Shown here: positions 7,758 to 15,592 of the stretch, one piece after another | How the letters are laid out: each line of letters starts with the position of its first letter | Numbering within the stretch: position 1 is the stretch's first letter | Assembly (NCBI GenBank): GCA_016204695.1 | Contig: JACQKD010000008.1 | Location: forward strand, 1-33,177 | Origin: Candidatus Kaiserbacteria bacterium | Lineage (GTDB): Bacteria > Patescibacteriota > Minisyncoccia > Phycocordibacterales > UBA918 | Direction of reading: 5' to 3' | Length of the DNA stretch: 33,177 nt | Translations under genes and position numbers: made by a program | The notes under the pieces: model-generated | What the model saw: the letters and a program-made list of their open reading frames with translations, nothing else | What the model was told of the DNA's origin: nothing | Databases searched by the model: none

Positions 7758-8333
7758 ATGCATAGAACGATACTACCTTTTCTCCCCATTTTTCTCTTTG
7801 TTGTGCTGTGTGTCTCGGTACTCGCACCGCACCGCGTCGAAGCGATCGTGGCGGTCGTTCCGCTTGCGGCCGTGTCGCTCGTCGAGGTATTCATGGCGGT
7901 ATTGCTGTTTGTGTTGATTCCCGCTTCGCTCGCCGGAATCATTATACGGCTTCTTGGCGGTCGACGGGACGGGGTCGGACAGTGGCGTATTACGTTCGGC
8001 GCTCTTGTCGGTGTGTTTCTGAAATATCTGTCCTATCATGCACTTCTGCTCGCCGGCTCGCTCGCGATTTTTGGTTTTTCCCGCAGTACTCCCGGGCACG
8101 ACTTTTTTGCCGTTGACACCGGTGTCAGTGTCGCGCTGATCGTCTACCTCGCCGCGCTTGCGGTGTTCGCGCCGTATGTCGTCTATGGCGTGCGGCGTCT
8201 CCGTGACGCGCGGGCGCGTGCGCCGAGCGCCGGCCTCCATCTGCGCCTTTTTGTGTGGAATATTGTTTGCGTTCTTGCACTGCAGTACCTCTTTGTGTGG
8301 GTGGAACCATACTTGATGCAGGGTACACTATAA
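7758..8333 (+). CDS. Hypothetical multi-pass membrane protein
   Basis: MHRTILPFLPIFLFVVLCVSVLAPHRVEAIVAVVPLAAVSLVEVFMAVLLFVLIPASLAGIIIRLLGG... several hydrophobic segments. Confidence 0.65.
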   Translation: MHRTILPFLPIFLFVVLCVSVLAPHRVEAIVAVVPLAAVSLVEVFMAVLLFVLIPASLAGIIIRLLGGRRDGVGQWRITFGALVGVFLKYLSYHALLLAGSLAIFGFSRSTPGHDFFAVDTGVSVALIVYLAALAVFAPYVVYGVRRLRDARARAPSAGLHLRLFVWNIVCVLALQYLFVWVEPYLMQGTL

Positions 8334-8335
8334 GT

Positions 8336-9448
8336 ATGGACAATCTTTCGACGCCCGCAGAATCAAACTCGCGTGGGCTTTCGCGTGCGACCGCCGTGCT
8401 CATTACTCTCGTTCCGCTTGCGCTTATTGCGGGATACGTTCTGCACCCGTTTTTCCCCATACGGGACCTGCTCGGCATAGGAGATCCGCCGGACAATCTC
8501 CCGCCGCCCGTTGCCACCACGACTCCGTTGGCGCCGCCCGTTGTGCCGCCCCGGCCCGAAGACCTCTCCGGCTTTACCGTTCCCGTTACATTCACGACCG
8601 GCAGGCCGTACATTCTCGAAGAATTTTTGCTTGTCGCCGATGAGCCGAACGTGATGCTGAGCGGATATGTGACTCGCGCCGAACGGGAAGACGGCATTCG
8701 CGAACAGCGCACGAGCGCGTATCTTTATAACGACGGGGTGTGGACCGAAGACAGTGCGGTGACGACGACGCAAGAGGGAAGCGTCCGGCAAGATGCCGTT
8801 GTTACGAGCTGGTCCGATATGGCGCGCGGCTCGCTGGTGCTTGAGGAGCGGCTTGCCGTGTCATTTTCCGTGCGCGGGGAGCCCGTCTCGTTTACGAGCG
8901 GCGTCATGACAAACGAGATGGGCATCAGAAGCCTGCCGAGTCATACGCGTTTTCAATCTGAAGGGACGGCCGATGTTGTCATCGGCGGCAAGACATACAA
9001 GGCGCGGCTGTTGTTCGTGCGGACGTTTTCGAACAATGTGGCGGAAACATCGTTTCTGAATCTCGGTTACTACAACAACGCCACTCATGTGACCACCGAC
9101 TGGGTGGCGGACTGGGACGACGAAGGCAATTTTTTCTTCGTCGACGTGACCGACGTGCGCGCAATCGCCATTCCGCACTACACTTCCCACCGCATCGGTT
9201 TTTACAAAGACGGGGGAACGGGGATCGTACAGCGGACGTTTGATGTAACGGTTGAGCACGACAAAGAGGAGCAGCCTTCCCGCATGACGGTTTCCTTCGG
9301 CGCTCCGATCGGAAAGACGATGACGTTTTCGGTCGATCCCGTGCGCTCGAAAACGCGCACCAATGTCTTTAAGGCGTGGATGTACGCTCCGATTTTCGAC
9401 GAAACAGGCGGGAGATTGCGCGGGATTCTACAGCATGTGTACAATTAG
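8336..9448 (+). CDS. Hypothetical membrane-anchored extracytoplasmic protein
   Basis: N-terminal TM (RATAVLITLVPLALIAGYVLHPFF), Pro-rich linker, then beta-rich region; ATG at 8336 in the 8255..9448 frame. Confidence 0.65.
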   Translation: MDNLSTPAESNSRGLSRATAVLITLVPLALIAGYVLHPFFPIRDLLGIGDPPDNLPPPVATTTPLAPPVVPPRPEDLSGFTVPVTFTTGRPYILEEFLLVADEPNVMLSGYVTRAEREDGIREQRTSAYLYNDGVWTEDSAVTTTQEGSVRQDAVVTSWSDMARGSLVLEERLAVSFSVRGEPVSFTSGVMTNEMGIRSLPSHTRFQSEGTADVVIGGKTYKARLLFVRTFSNNVAETSFLNLGYYNNATHVTTDWVADWDDEGNFFFVDVTDVRAIAIPHYTSHRIGFYKDGGTGIVQRTFDVTVEHDKEEQPSRMTVSFGAPIGKTMTFSVDPVRSKTRTNVFKAWMYAPIFDETGGRLRGILQHVYN

Positions 9449-9477
9449 CGCGGCCGATTCTCGCGAGGCGCATCACA

Positions 9478-9508
9478 ACAATCCGCTCCTGTCGGGAGCG
9501 GATTGTTT
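9478..9508. terminator. Rho-independent terminator
   Basis: ACAATCCGCTCC...GGAGCGGATTGT followed by TT. Confidence 0.75.
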
Positions 9509-9537
9509 GTCATCGAAACTGCGTATGTCTTTTTGTA

Positions 9538-9948
9538 TCAACCCTTCAGTTGTTTGATTGCGCTCGCCCAGTCTTCGATGTGATAGACCTGCTTGATCTG
9601 GGCGCCTTCCACAAGATGGATGTCCATGGTCATGATCTCGAACGCTTTTGAGCCGTCAAGACTCATGCCCATGAAATCCCCGTTTGGAGAGCCGGAAGCC
9701 ATGCTTCGCACAACAACCCGATTGCCGTCTTGGAGCATTTCCTGGACTTCCCATTTCAGATCCGGGACAAGTTTCCAGAAAAACTGAATCTGACCGATGA
9801 GTTGTTCTTTATTCTTTGCCTCCGCGCCGCTGATTGATTGAAAGTCGTCGGCGAGAAGTGTTCCCATAACCGTGGCGGGGTCCGTATTTGGATTGACGGT
9901 CAAGCAGTCGGTGTAGAACGACCGTACTATTTCTTTTTCATTTCCCAT
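9538..9948 (-). CDS. SnoaL-like / ester cyclase-type (NTF2-fold) protein
   Basis: KEIVRSFYTDCLTVNPNTDPATVMGTLLADDFQSI...HLVEGAQIKQVYHIEDWASAIKQL. Confidence 0.75.
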   Translation of the reverse strand: MGNEKEIVRSFYTDCLTVNPNTDPATVMGTLLADDFQSISGAEAKNKEQLIGQIQFFWKLVPDLKWEVQEMLQDGNRVVVRSMASGSPNGDFMGMSLDGSKAFEIMTMDIHLVEGAQIKQVYHIEDWASAIKQLKG

Positions 9949-10244
9949 ACGTTTTTATGTTATCTGATATGGACGTCTGCAACTGAACGCACAAATAATC
10001 GTGCTTGGGGGGTGGCGATGTTCTCCGACGTTACCGACCCCCACATATCATTAGAGCATGTTTCGGTCGAATATAGTATATGCGCGCTCCGTGCTCGTAT
10101 AAGCATAGGTTACGCAAACGGAGAACACAAGAGTCGTCGCTTCTCAACGGCAAAAATGGCCAGTCGTCGATCCCCACAACACGCTGACGGGTATTGGATT
10201 TGATACAGATTTTCCGGGTAGGTCGTTGTGTCGATATGCGACAG

Positions 10245-10475
10245 CTACATCATGCTCCCGGGAGCGGGTGTTGCATTTCTGCCCGCGCACTGCCGGCAGT
10301 CCTTTTTGTGCGTGAAGACGAGGTATATTGCCGAAAGACCGACGAGAATATAGACGAGCTTCGCAAGCACCGCGCCCAAAATTTCCGCGACGCTCCAATC
10401 AAACAGACCGACCAACAGCCAGTTGAGTCCGCCGATGACCAAGAGTACAAACGCCACACCGTGCAATACTTTCAT
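10245..10475 (-). CDS. DUF378-like small membrane protein
   Basis: MKVLHGVAFVLLVIGGLNWLLVGLFDWSVAEILG...LAKLVYILVGLSAIYLVF; alternative ATG at 10487. Confidence 0.8.
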   Translation of the reverse strand: MKVLHGVAFVLLVIGGLNWLLVGLFDWSVAEILGAVLAKLVYILVGLSAIYLVFTHKKDCRQCAGRNATPAPGSMM

Positions 10476-10834
10476 GGTGAATGACACTAATGATTAACTC
10501 CCGTACTGCCATGAGTATAGCAATGAGTACAAGGGGCGCAGACGGTTATGCACAGGCAAGAGCGGGAATCGGTCATGAGTTCGTAATTCGCTTCCTTACA
10601 GGAACCGTCCCCTCATTGGGTCTGTTAGTTCGCTTTGCTCCTAAAAGCACTCAATGAGTCTTGCGGAAGCTCCACACATTCACCTCTTCACGCTTTGTTT
10701 TGTTCGAAATCAACGCCTTCTCCCTCCGGTCGAAATCGGACGAAAAGTGAAGCAGTTTGCTTTTCTCCCCGACTCAAAGAAAGTGCCCCCGGCACTTTCT
10801 TTTTCGTCTTTCGATTCCCGACAACAAATACCAG

Positions 10835-10878
10835 CAGACAAAACGAAAACCGCCTCAAAGGCGGCCCCGTTTTGTCTG
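10835..10878 (-). terminator. ssrA terminator region
   Basis: Minus strand: CAGACAAAACGGGGCCGCCTTTGAGGCGGTTTTCGTTTTGTCTG, nested stems GCCGCC/GGCGG and CAGACAAAACG/CGTTTTGTCTG. Confidence 0.7.
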
Positions 10879-11267
10879 TGGAGATGGCGGGAATCGAACC
10901 CGCGTCCGAGAAGATGAGTGTATGCGATTCTACAGTGTCTAGTTCGTCTTAGGATTTAAGCGATTCGCGTATAAGGCGAACGAAGCCGCAAACCGCCGAG
11001 TTTCAAGAAATTCAGAGTATTAAGGAAACGGCTTATTACTCCAGAACCCGATGGTTATTACACCGCCGCCCCCATATCGGATGTCCGAGAGGGCGATGTC
11101 GCGTTCGCGAGCGTTAGCTCAAGCGAATGCGAAGTCCAAACGCGATGCGTATGGGCTTTTCACGCTATTCTTAGCACGTGAAGGTTCTCGAGATTTTTAG
11201 AGAGTTCCCGAGAAGCTCTCACACTGCACGCACACAGCACAATCAACCGTCGAAGCCGATCATCCCC
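10879..11267 (-). ncRNA. ssrA: tmRNA (transfer-messenger RNA); proposed tag AKNSVKSPYASRLDFAFA*
   Basis: 5' GGGGATGATCGGCTTCGACGG and 3' CGGACGCGGGTTCGATTCCCGCCATCTCCA; acceptor pairs GGGGAUG/CAUCUCC; PK1 candidate GAGAG/CTCTC and TTCTCG/CGAGAA 9 nt before GCT AAG AAT AGC GTG AAA AGC CCA TAC GCA TCG CGT TTG GAC TTC GCA TTC GCT TGA. Confidence 0.93.
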
Positions 11268-11283
11268 TGAAAACAGGCGAGTG

Positions 11284-11320
11284 GACGGGCGCAAAAACGC
11301 AGAGCGTTTTTGCGCCCGTC
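11284..11320. terminator. Terminator between smpB and ssrA, 17-bp perfect stem
   Basis: GACGGGCGCAAAAACGC-AGA-GCGTTTTTGCGCCCGTC. Confidence 0.75.
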
Positions 11321-11347
11321 GTCCCATACTCTCAGTGAACGACCGGA

Positions 11348-11797
11348 CTAGTTTTGATTTTTCAAAGTTCTCCCAATATGACGATCACTGTCTCGCTTTC
11401 TTATCGTCTCGCGCTTATCCTGCTTTTTCTTTCCGCGTGCGACAGCGAGCTTGAGCTTGATATTCCTACCGCTACTGTACATCGAAAGTGGCACTATTGT
11501 CAAGCCCTTCTGGTCGCTTTTGTGGGCAAGCGCATCGATTTCTTTCTGGGAGAGCAGGAGACGCCGTGTCCGTTCGGGGTCGTAGCCGGAAGGAGCGTTT
11601 GCGGGCTGGTGGGCGGGGATGGATGCGCCGACGAGGTATGCTTCGCCACCGCGCACGATGACATGTGCGCCGTCAATCTTTCCCTTGCCGGAGCGGACCG
11701 CCTTGACTTCGGTACCGAAAAGCTCGAGACCCGCTTCACAGGTATCCGATAGCTCGAAGTCAAATGCCGCTCGGCGGTTGCTGGTAAAGGTTTTCAT
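11348..11797 (-). CDS. smpB: SsrA-binding protein SmpB
   Basis: NRRAAFDFELSDTCEAGLELFGTEVKAVRSGKGKIDGAHVIVRGGEAYLVGASIPAHQ...; adjacent to ssrA. Confidence 0.95.
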   Translation of the reverse strand: MKTFTSNRRAAFDFELSDTCEAGLELFGTEVKAVRSGKGKIDGAHVIVRGGEAYLVGASIPAHQPANAPSGYDPERTRRLLLSQKEIDALAHKSDQKGLTIVPLSMYSSGRNIKLKLAVARGKKKQDKRETIRKRDSDRHIGRTLKNQN

Positions 11798-11997
11798 GCT
11801 TTGAACCTATCTTAAAATACACTCGAGCGCAAAGCCATTGTACCGCGAGACCTTGACGTTTCATCTTACAGACGCTGTACACCTTGCGGCTCTTTTATTT
11901 CGCTACGCTCATAAAACAGACGCGCAAGGTCTTGCGAAGCTTCCTTCGGTCGCTTCTCACTCGCAAAATCGTGCTTTTTCTGTATACTGGTCGCGTT

Positions 11998-14076
11998 ATG
12001 GATGATATCCCAAAGCGCACCGAGGATGGGGAGGACACGGATGAAAAGCGGCCGTCGGGTGCCCGCAACAGCCGAAAAGAGAGGCAGAAGCGAGCTGATG
12101 ATGAGCGACCTGACCGACAGCCAAGCTTTGGTCTCAAGATCCCAAAGGTGGGACCCGGCAACTTCTGGAATAATGTCCTGTCGACATTATTGCTTCTCTT
12201 ACTGCTCACGTCTCTCTATTCGTATGTTACAAATCGTCTCTCCGTGCCGGATGAGGTCACTCTCTCGCAGGTTGCGGAGCGGGTGAAGGCGGGGGAAATA
12301 GACAAGATCGTGGTTCGGGGCGACTCGCTTGAGGTCGCGTACAAGGACGTGTCGCGCAAACCCGCCGAGGCGAAAAAAGAAACGGAGGCGCCGATCACCG
12401 AAACATTAACGAACTTCGGCGTGTCTCCGGAACAGCTTTCCGGCGTCACTATCGACGTGCAAAACCAGACAGGTTTCCGCTACTGGTTTTTCTCATCAGT
12501 ACCGTTTCTTCTGCCGATTATTATGATCGGACTGCTTGCGTGGTTTTTCCTGCGGCAGGTGCGCGGAGCGGGGATGCAGGCGCTCAATTTCGGCTCGTCG
12601 AAGGCGCGCATCATCGACCCGAACGACACAAGCCAGCGGGTGACCTTCAACGATGTCGCGGGCGCGAAAGAGGCGAAAGAAGAACTCAAAGAAATCGTCG
12701 ATTTTTTGCGCAATCCGAAAAAGTTTTTGGATATCGGCGCGCGCATTCCGAAGGGCGTGCTCCTGATGGGTGCGCCGGGTACGGGAAAGACACTGCTCGC
12801 CCGTGCGGTGGCGGGCGAGAGCGGGGTGCCGTTTTTCAGCATTTCCGGCTCTGAATTTGTCGAGATGTTCGTCGGCGTGGGTGCTTCAAGGGTTCGGGAT
12901 TTGTTTCAGATGGCGAAACGCGCCGCGCCCGCGATTATCTTTGTTGACGAAATTGACGCGGTAGGGCGCGTGCGCGGCTCGGGCGTGGGCGGCGGCAACG
13001 ACGAGCGCGAGCAGACGCTCAACCAAATCCTCGTCGAGATGGACGGATTTGAGCCGAACGAAAAGGTGATTGTCATGGCGGCATCGAACAGGCCGGACGT
13101 GCTCGACCCCGCGCTTCTGCGACCGGGGCGCTTCGATCGCCGTGTGACGATAGACCTTCCCGACCGCGAAGACCGCATCGCGATTCTTTCCATCCATGCG
13201 CGCAAAAAGCCGCTCGCCGAAGATGTGGACTTGACCATTATCGCCCAGCGTACGCCCGGGTTCTCCGGCGCCGACCTCTATTCTTTGATGAATGAGGGTG
13301 CGATTCTCGCCGCGCGGGAGGGGAGAAAGAAGGTTGCGCAGTTTGACCTCATCCGCTCAATCGAGAAAGTGATGCTCGGACCGGAACGCAAGAGCCATGT
13401 GCTCTCGAAGCGCGAGCGGGAAATCACCGCATACCACGAGGCGGGACATGCACTCGTCTCATCGGTCTTGCCGTACGCCGATCCGGTGCAAAAAATCTCC
13501 ATCATCTCGCGCGGACGCGCCGCCGGCTATACATTGAAACTTCCCGACCAAGACCGCCGGATGCAGTCGCGCAAAGAATTTCTCGATGATATCGCGTCCG
13601 CGCTCGGCGGATACGTTGCCGAAGAAATGATTTTTGATGACCTGACGACCGGTCCATCAAACGACCTCCAGGTGCTCACCGGCCTTGCGCGCGACATGGT
13701 GACCAAATATGGCATGAGCGATGTGTTCGGCCCGATGGTGCTCGAAGGCATGGGCGGGCGGCTCATCGGCGGCGGCTGGAGCGAAGACCGCGGCTACGGC
13801 GACGACGTCGCGCAAAAGATAGATGCGGAAGTGAAAAAGATTATCGAAGAGGCGAAAGAACGCGCAAAAGAAATCCTCGTACGCTACCGCGGTGCGCTTG
13901 ATGCGGTCGCCGCACGGCTGGTCGCCGTCGAGACCCTTGAACGCGAAGAGTACGAAGCGATTCTCAAGGCGCAGGGAGTGGAGGTGAAAGACTACTATCG
14001 CGACCTCGAAGGCACCCCGCTCCCCAAAGGCGACCCCACCAAAATCCTCGAACCCGACTCGGATACACTGGCGTAA
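11998..14076 (+). CDS. ftsH: ATP-dependent zinc metalloprotease FtsH
   Basis: Walker [21 protein letters not shown] region, HEAGH zinc motif; ATG at 11998. Confidence 0.97.
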   Translation: MDDIPKRTEDGEDTDEKRPSGARNSRKERQKRADDERPDRQPSFGLKIPKVGPGNFWNNVLSTLLLLLLLTSLYSYVTNRLSVPDEVTLSQVAERVKAGEIDKIVVRGDSLEVAYKDVSRKPAEAKKETEAPITETLTNFGVSPEQLSGVTIDVQNQTGFRYWFFSSVPFLLPIIMIGLLAWFFLRQVRGAGMQALNFGSSKARIIDPNDTSQRVTFNDVAGAKEAKEELKEIVDFLRNPKKFLDIGARIPKGVLLMGAPGTGKTLLARAVAGESGVPFFSISGSEFVEMFVGVGASRVRDLFQMAKRAAPAIIFVDEIDAVGRVRGSGVGGGNDEREQTLNQILVEMDGFEPNEKVIVMAASNRPDVLDPALLRPGRFDRRVTIDLPDREDRIAILSIHARKKPLAEDVDLTIIAQRTPGFSGADLYSLMNEGAILAAREGRKKVAQFDLIRSIEKVMLGPERKSHVLSKREREITAYHEAGHALVSSVLPYADPVQKISIISRGRAAGYTLKLPDQDRRMQSRKEFLDDIASALGGYVAEEMIFDDLTTGPSNDLQVLTGLARDMVTKYGMSDVFGPMVLEGMGGRLIGGGWSEDRGYGDDVAQKIDAEVKKIIEEAKERAKEILVRYRGALDAVAARLVAVETLEREEYEAILKAQGVEVKDYYRDLEGTPLPKGDPTKILEPDSDTLA

Positions 14077-14099
14077 TCCATTTGTATAAAAATACGTAT

Positions 14100-14128
14100 G
14101 GCGCGGAGGGACGAAGTCCCTCCGCGCC
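14100..14128. terminator. Bidirectional terminator between convergent ftsH and DHODH-like gene
   Basis: GGCGCGGAGGGAC-GAA-GTCCCTCCGCGCC. Confidence 0.8.
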
Positions 14129-14136
14129 TGTTCGGA

Positions 14137-14979
14137 TTACGTTGCATATAACCGCTTAAATACCTCCGGCCCATGTACGAATGCGTAACTTCCGACTTGT
14201 ACCGCATCAACGCCCGCCGCACACATCCGTTGCACCATATCGGAAGAATTGATCCCCCCGACGCCGACAAGGAGGATAGAGATGTTCAATTTTTTTAAGA
14301 TTTCCTGTGCCTTACGTACTTCTCCGAGTGCTTCTTCCGCGATCGCCGTGCCGGACATACCGGCAAACGGTACGGAGAGGAGTTGTGTTCCGTCGCGGAG
14401 CGTCGATACTTTCGGCCGCGTGTTCATCGTGATGAACTCGTCGATCTTGTAGGTCTGGCACAGTCGGATTATTTCTTCACGGAGGTCGTCGGACAGAGGA
14501 GATACTTTTACTGCAACGCGGAGACTACCGCGTGCGGCGGCAACTTCCGCAAGCGCTCGCTCGAATGCGCCGCGGTCATGACACAGGAGCGGTTTTTGTT
14601 TGTCGTCTTGCCATACATTCGGGCAACTGGTGTTTACTTCGAGTGTGATCGGGTAATCTCTCAGAAACGAAGTCATTACCGAAAGATCTCCCGGCTCGAC
14701 CGGTGCGATGCTAATACGAAGACGCTTTATTCCCGCCGCTTCGATCATCCCAGAGATGTTTCTTTCGAGGTAGGAGAAGCCACCGTTTGGCAAGCCGGAT
14801 GCGTTGAGATACGTACCCGGCTCAATCTCCACGAAAGTCGGCTCTTCGTTCCCGGACCGCGCATGGCGTGTAAAAGAACCGGCTGTGATCTCGTCGATTA
14901 CATCTGACTCTGCAAAATATCGGATATCCTCAACAGTCTTAACCTTTCCTGCGGCGACCATGAGACACGGAATATGCAT
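14137..14979 (-). CDS. Dihydroorotate dehydrogenase-family protein
   Basis: MVAAGKVKTVEDIRYFAESDVIDEITAGSFT...ITLEVNTSCPNVWQ...VAVKVSPLSDD...LLVGVGGINSSDMVQRMCAAGVDAVQVGSYAFVHGPEVFKRL; TIM-barrel FMN-binding pattern. Confidence 0.85.
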   Translation of the reverse strand: MHIPCLMVAAGKVKTVEDIRYFAESDVIDEITAGSFTRHARSGNEEPTFVEIEPGTYLNASGLPNGGFSYLERNISGMIEAAGIKRLRISIAPVEPGDLSVMTSFLRDYPITLEVNTSCPNVWQDDKQKPLLCHDRGAFERALAEVAAARGSLRVAVKVSPLSDDLREEIIRLCQTYKIDEFITMNTRPKVSTLRDGTQLLSVPFAGMSGTAIAEEALGEVRKAQEILKKLNISILLVGVGGINSSDMVQRMCAAGVDAVQVGSYAFVHGPEVFKRLYAT

Positions 14980-14986
14980 ATTGTTG

Positions 14987-15060
14987 TGGGCGTGCCTGGA
15001 CTCGAACCAGGGACCGCGGAGGTATAAGCTCCGAGCTCTAACCAACTGAGCTACACGCCC
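14987..15060 (-). tRNA. tRNA-Ile, anticodon UAU
   Basis: GGGCGTGTAGCTCAGTTGGTTAGAGCTCGGAGCTTATACCTCCGCGGTCCCTGGTTCGAGTCCAGGCACGCCCA; anticodon stem CGGAG/CTCCG, loop CTTATAC; CCA not encoded. Confidence 0.92.
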
Positions 15061-15126
15061 ATTTCGCATCCTGACTATAACGCAGTGCCGTTCGAACCTC
15101 AAATGATCGGGATTTAGTACAGACAA

Positions 15127-15384
15127 TTACCGGTACACGTCTTTCCGGTCGTCTATGTCAAATAAAATGAGGTCGCCTTCGCGGTCAAAATAAAATAACG
15201 CTCGGTACGAGCGGGTGACTCGAAACGAATACACCCCTTCAAGGCCGTGTAATTTTTTGATGTGCAATCGCGGATCGTGCCGGTCGCGGCGGAGGTATTC
15301 TATTTGTGCGGCACACAAGCGTTGGATACCGGCGGACAGCTTTTGTAGCGAATGCTCAAATTCAGCGGTTTGAACGATTCGCAT
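15127..15384 (-). CDS. RelE/ParE-superfamily toxin-like protein
   Basis: MRIVQTAEFEHSLQKLSAGIQRLCAAQIEYLRRDRHDPRLHIKKLHGLEGVYSFRVTRSYRALFYFDREGDLILFDIDDRKDVYR. Confidence 0.82.
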   Translation of the reverse strand: MRIVQTAEFEHSLQKLSAGIQRLCAAQIEYLRRDRHDPRLHIKKLHGLEGVYSFRVTRSYRALFYFDREGDLILFDIDDRKDVYR

Positions 15385-15550
15385 GAGTAGGGTGCTCTGC
15401 AAGAGCCTTTTTGTAGGAGGCAAGGATTCGCTTCGGATGTCGGTATCCTGCGAGTGTTTCGGCGGGCGTAATCAAAGAAACCTCTCGTCGTAGTGTTTGG
15501 ACTTCTCTAAACAAGTCCTTCAAGGAAGGAGTTTTTGCTCTGGCTTTCAT
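15362..15550 (-). CDS. Cognate antitoxin (small, upstream and overlapping)
   Basis: MKARAKTPSLKDLFREVQTLRREVSLITPAETLAGYRHPKRILASYKKALAEHPTHANRSNR; overlaps toxin start by 23 bp. Confidence 0.65.
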   Translation of the reverse strand: MKARAKTPSLKDLFREVQTLRREVSLITPAETLAGYRHPKRILASYKKALAEHPTHANRSNR

Positions 15551-15592
15551 ACATGCAATATAGCATGCAGCCATTGTTGTTCCAACTTTCAT

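Noticed and set aside
10635-10952. ORFs 10635..10952, 10654..10917 and 10757..10942 containing 'MAGIEPAS' or 'GGNRTRVR'-like peptides
   Set aside because: These are translations across the terminator and the tmRNA 3' end (T-arm), a classic spurious-annotation signature.
14804-15049. ORF with 'ACLDSNQGPRRYKLRALTN' C-terminus
   Set aside because: Translation of the antisense strand of tRNA-Ile; known artefact type.
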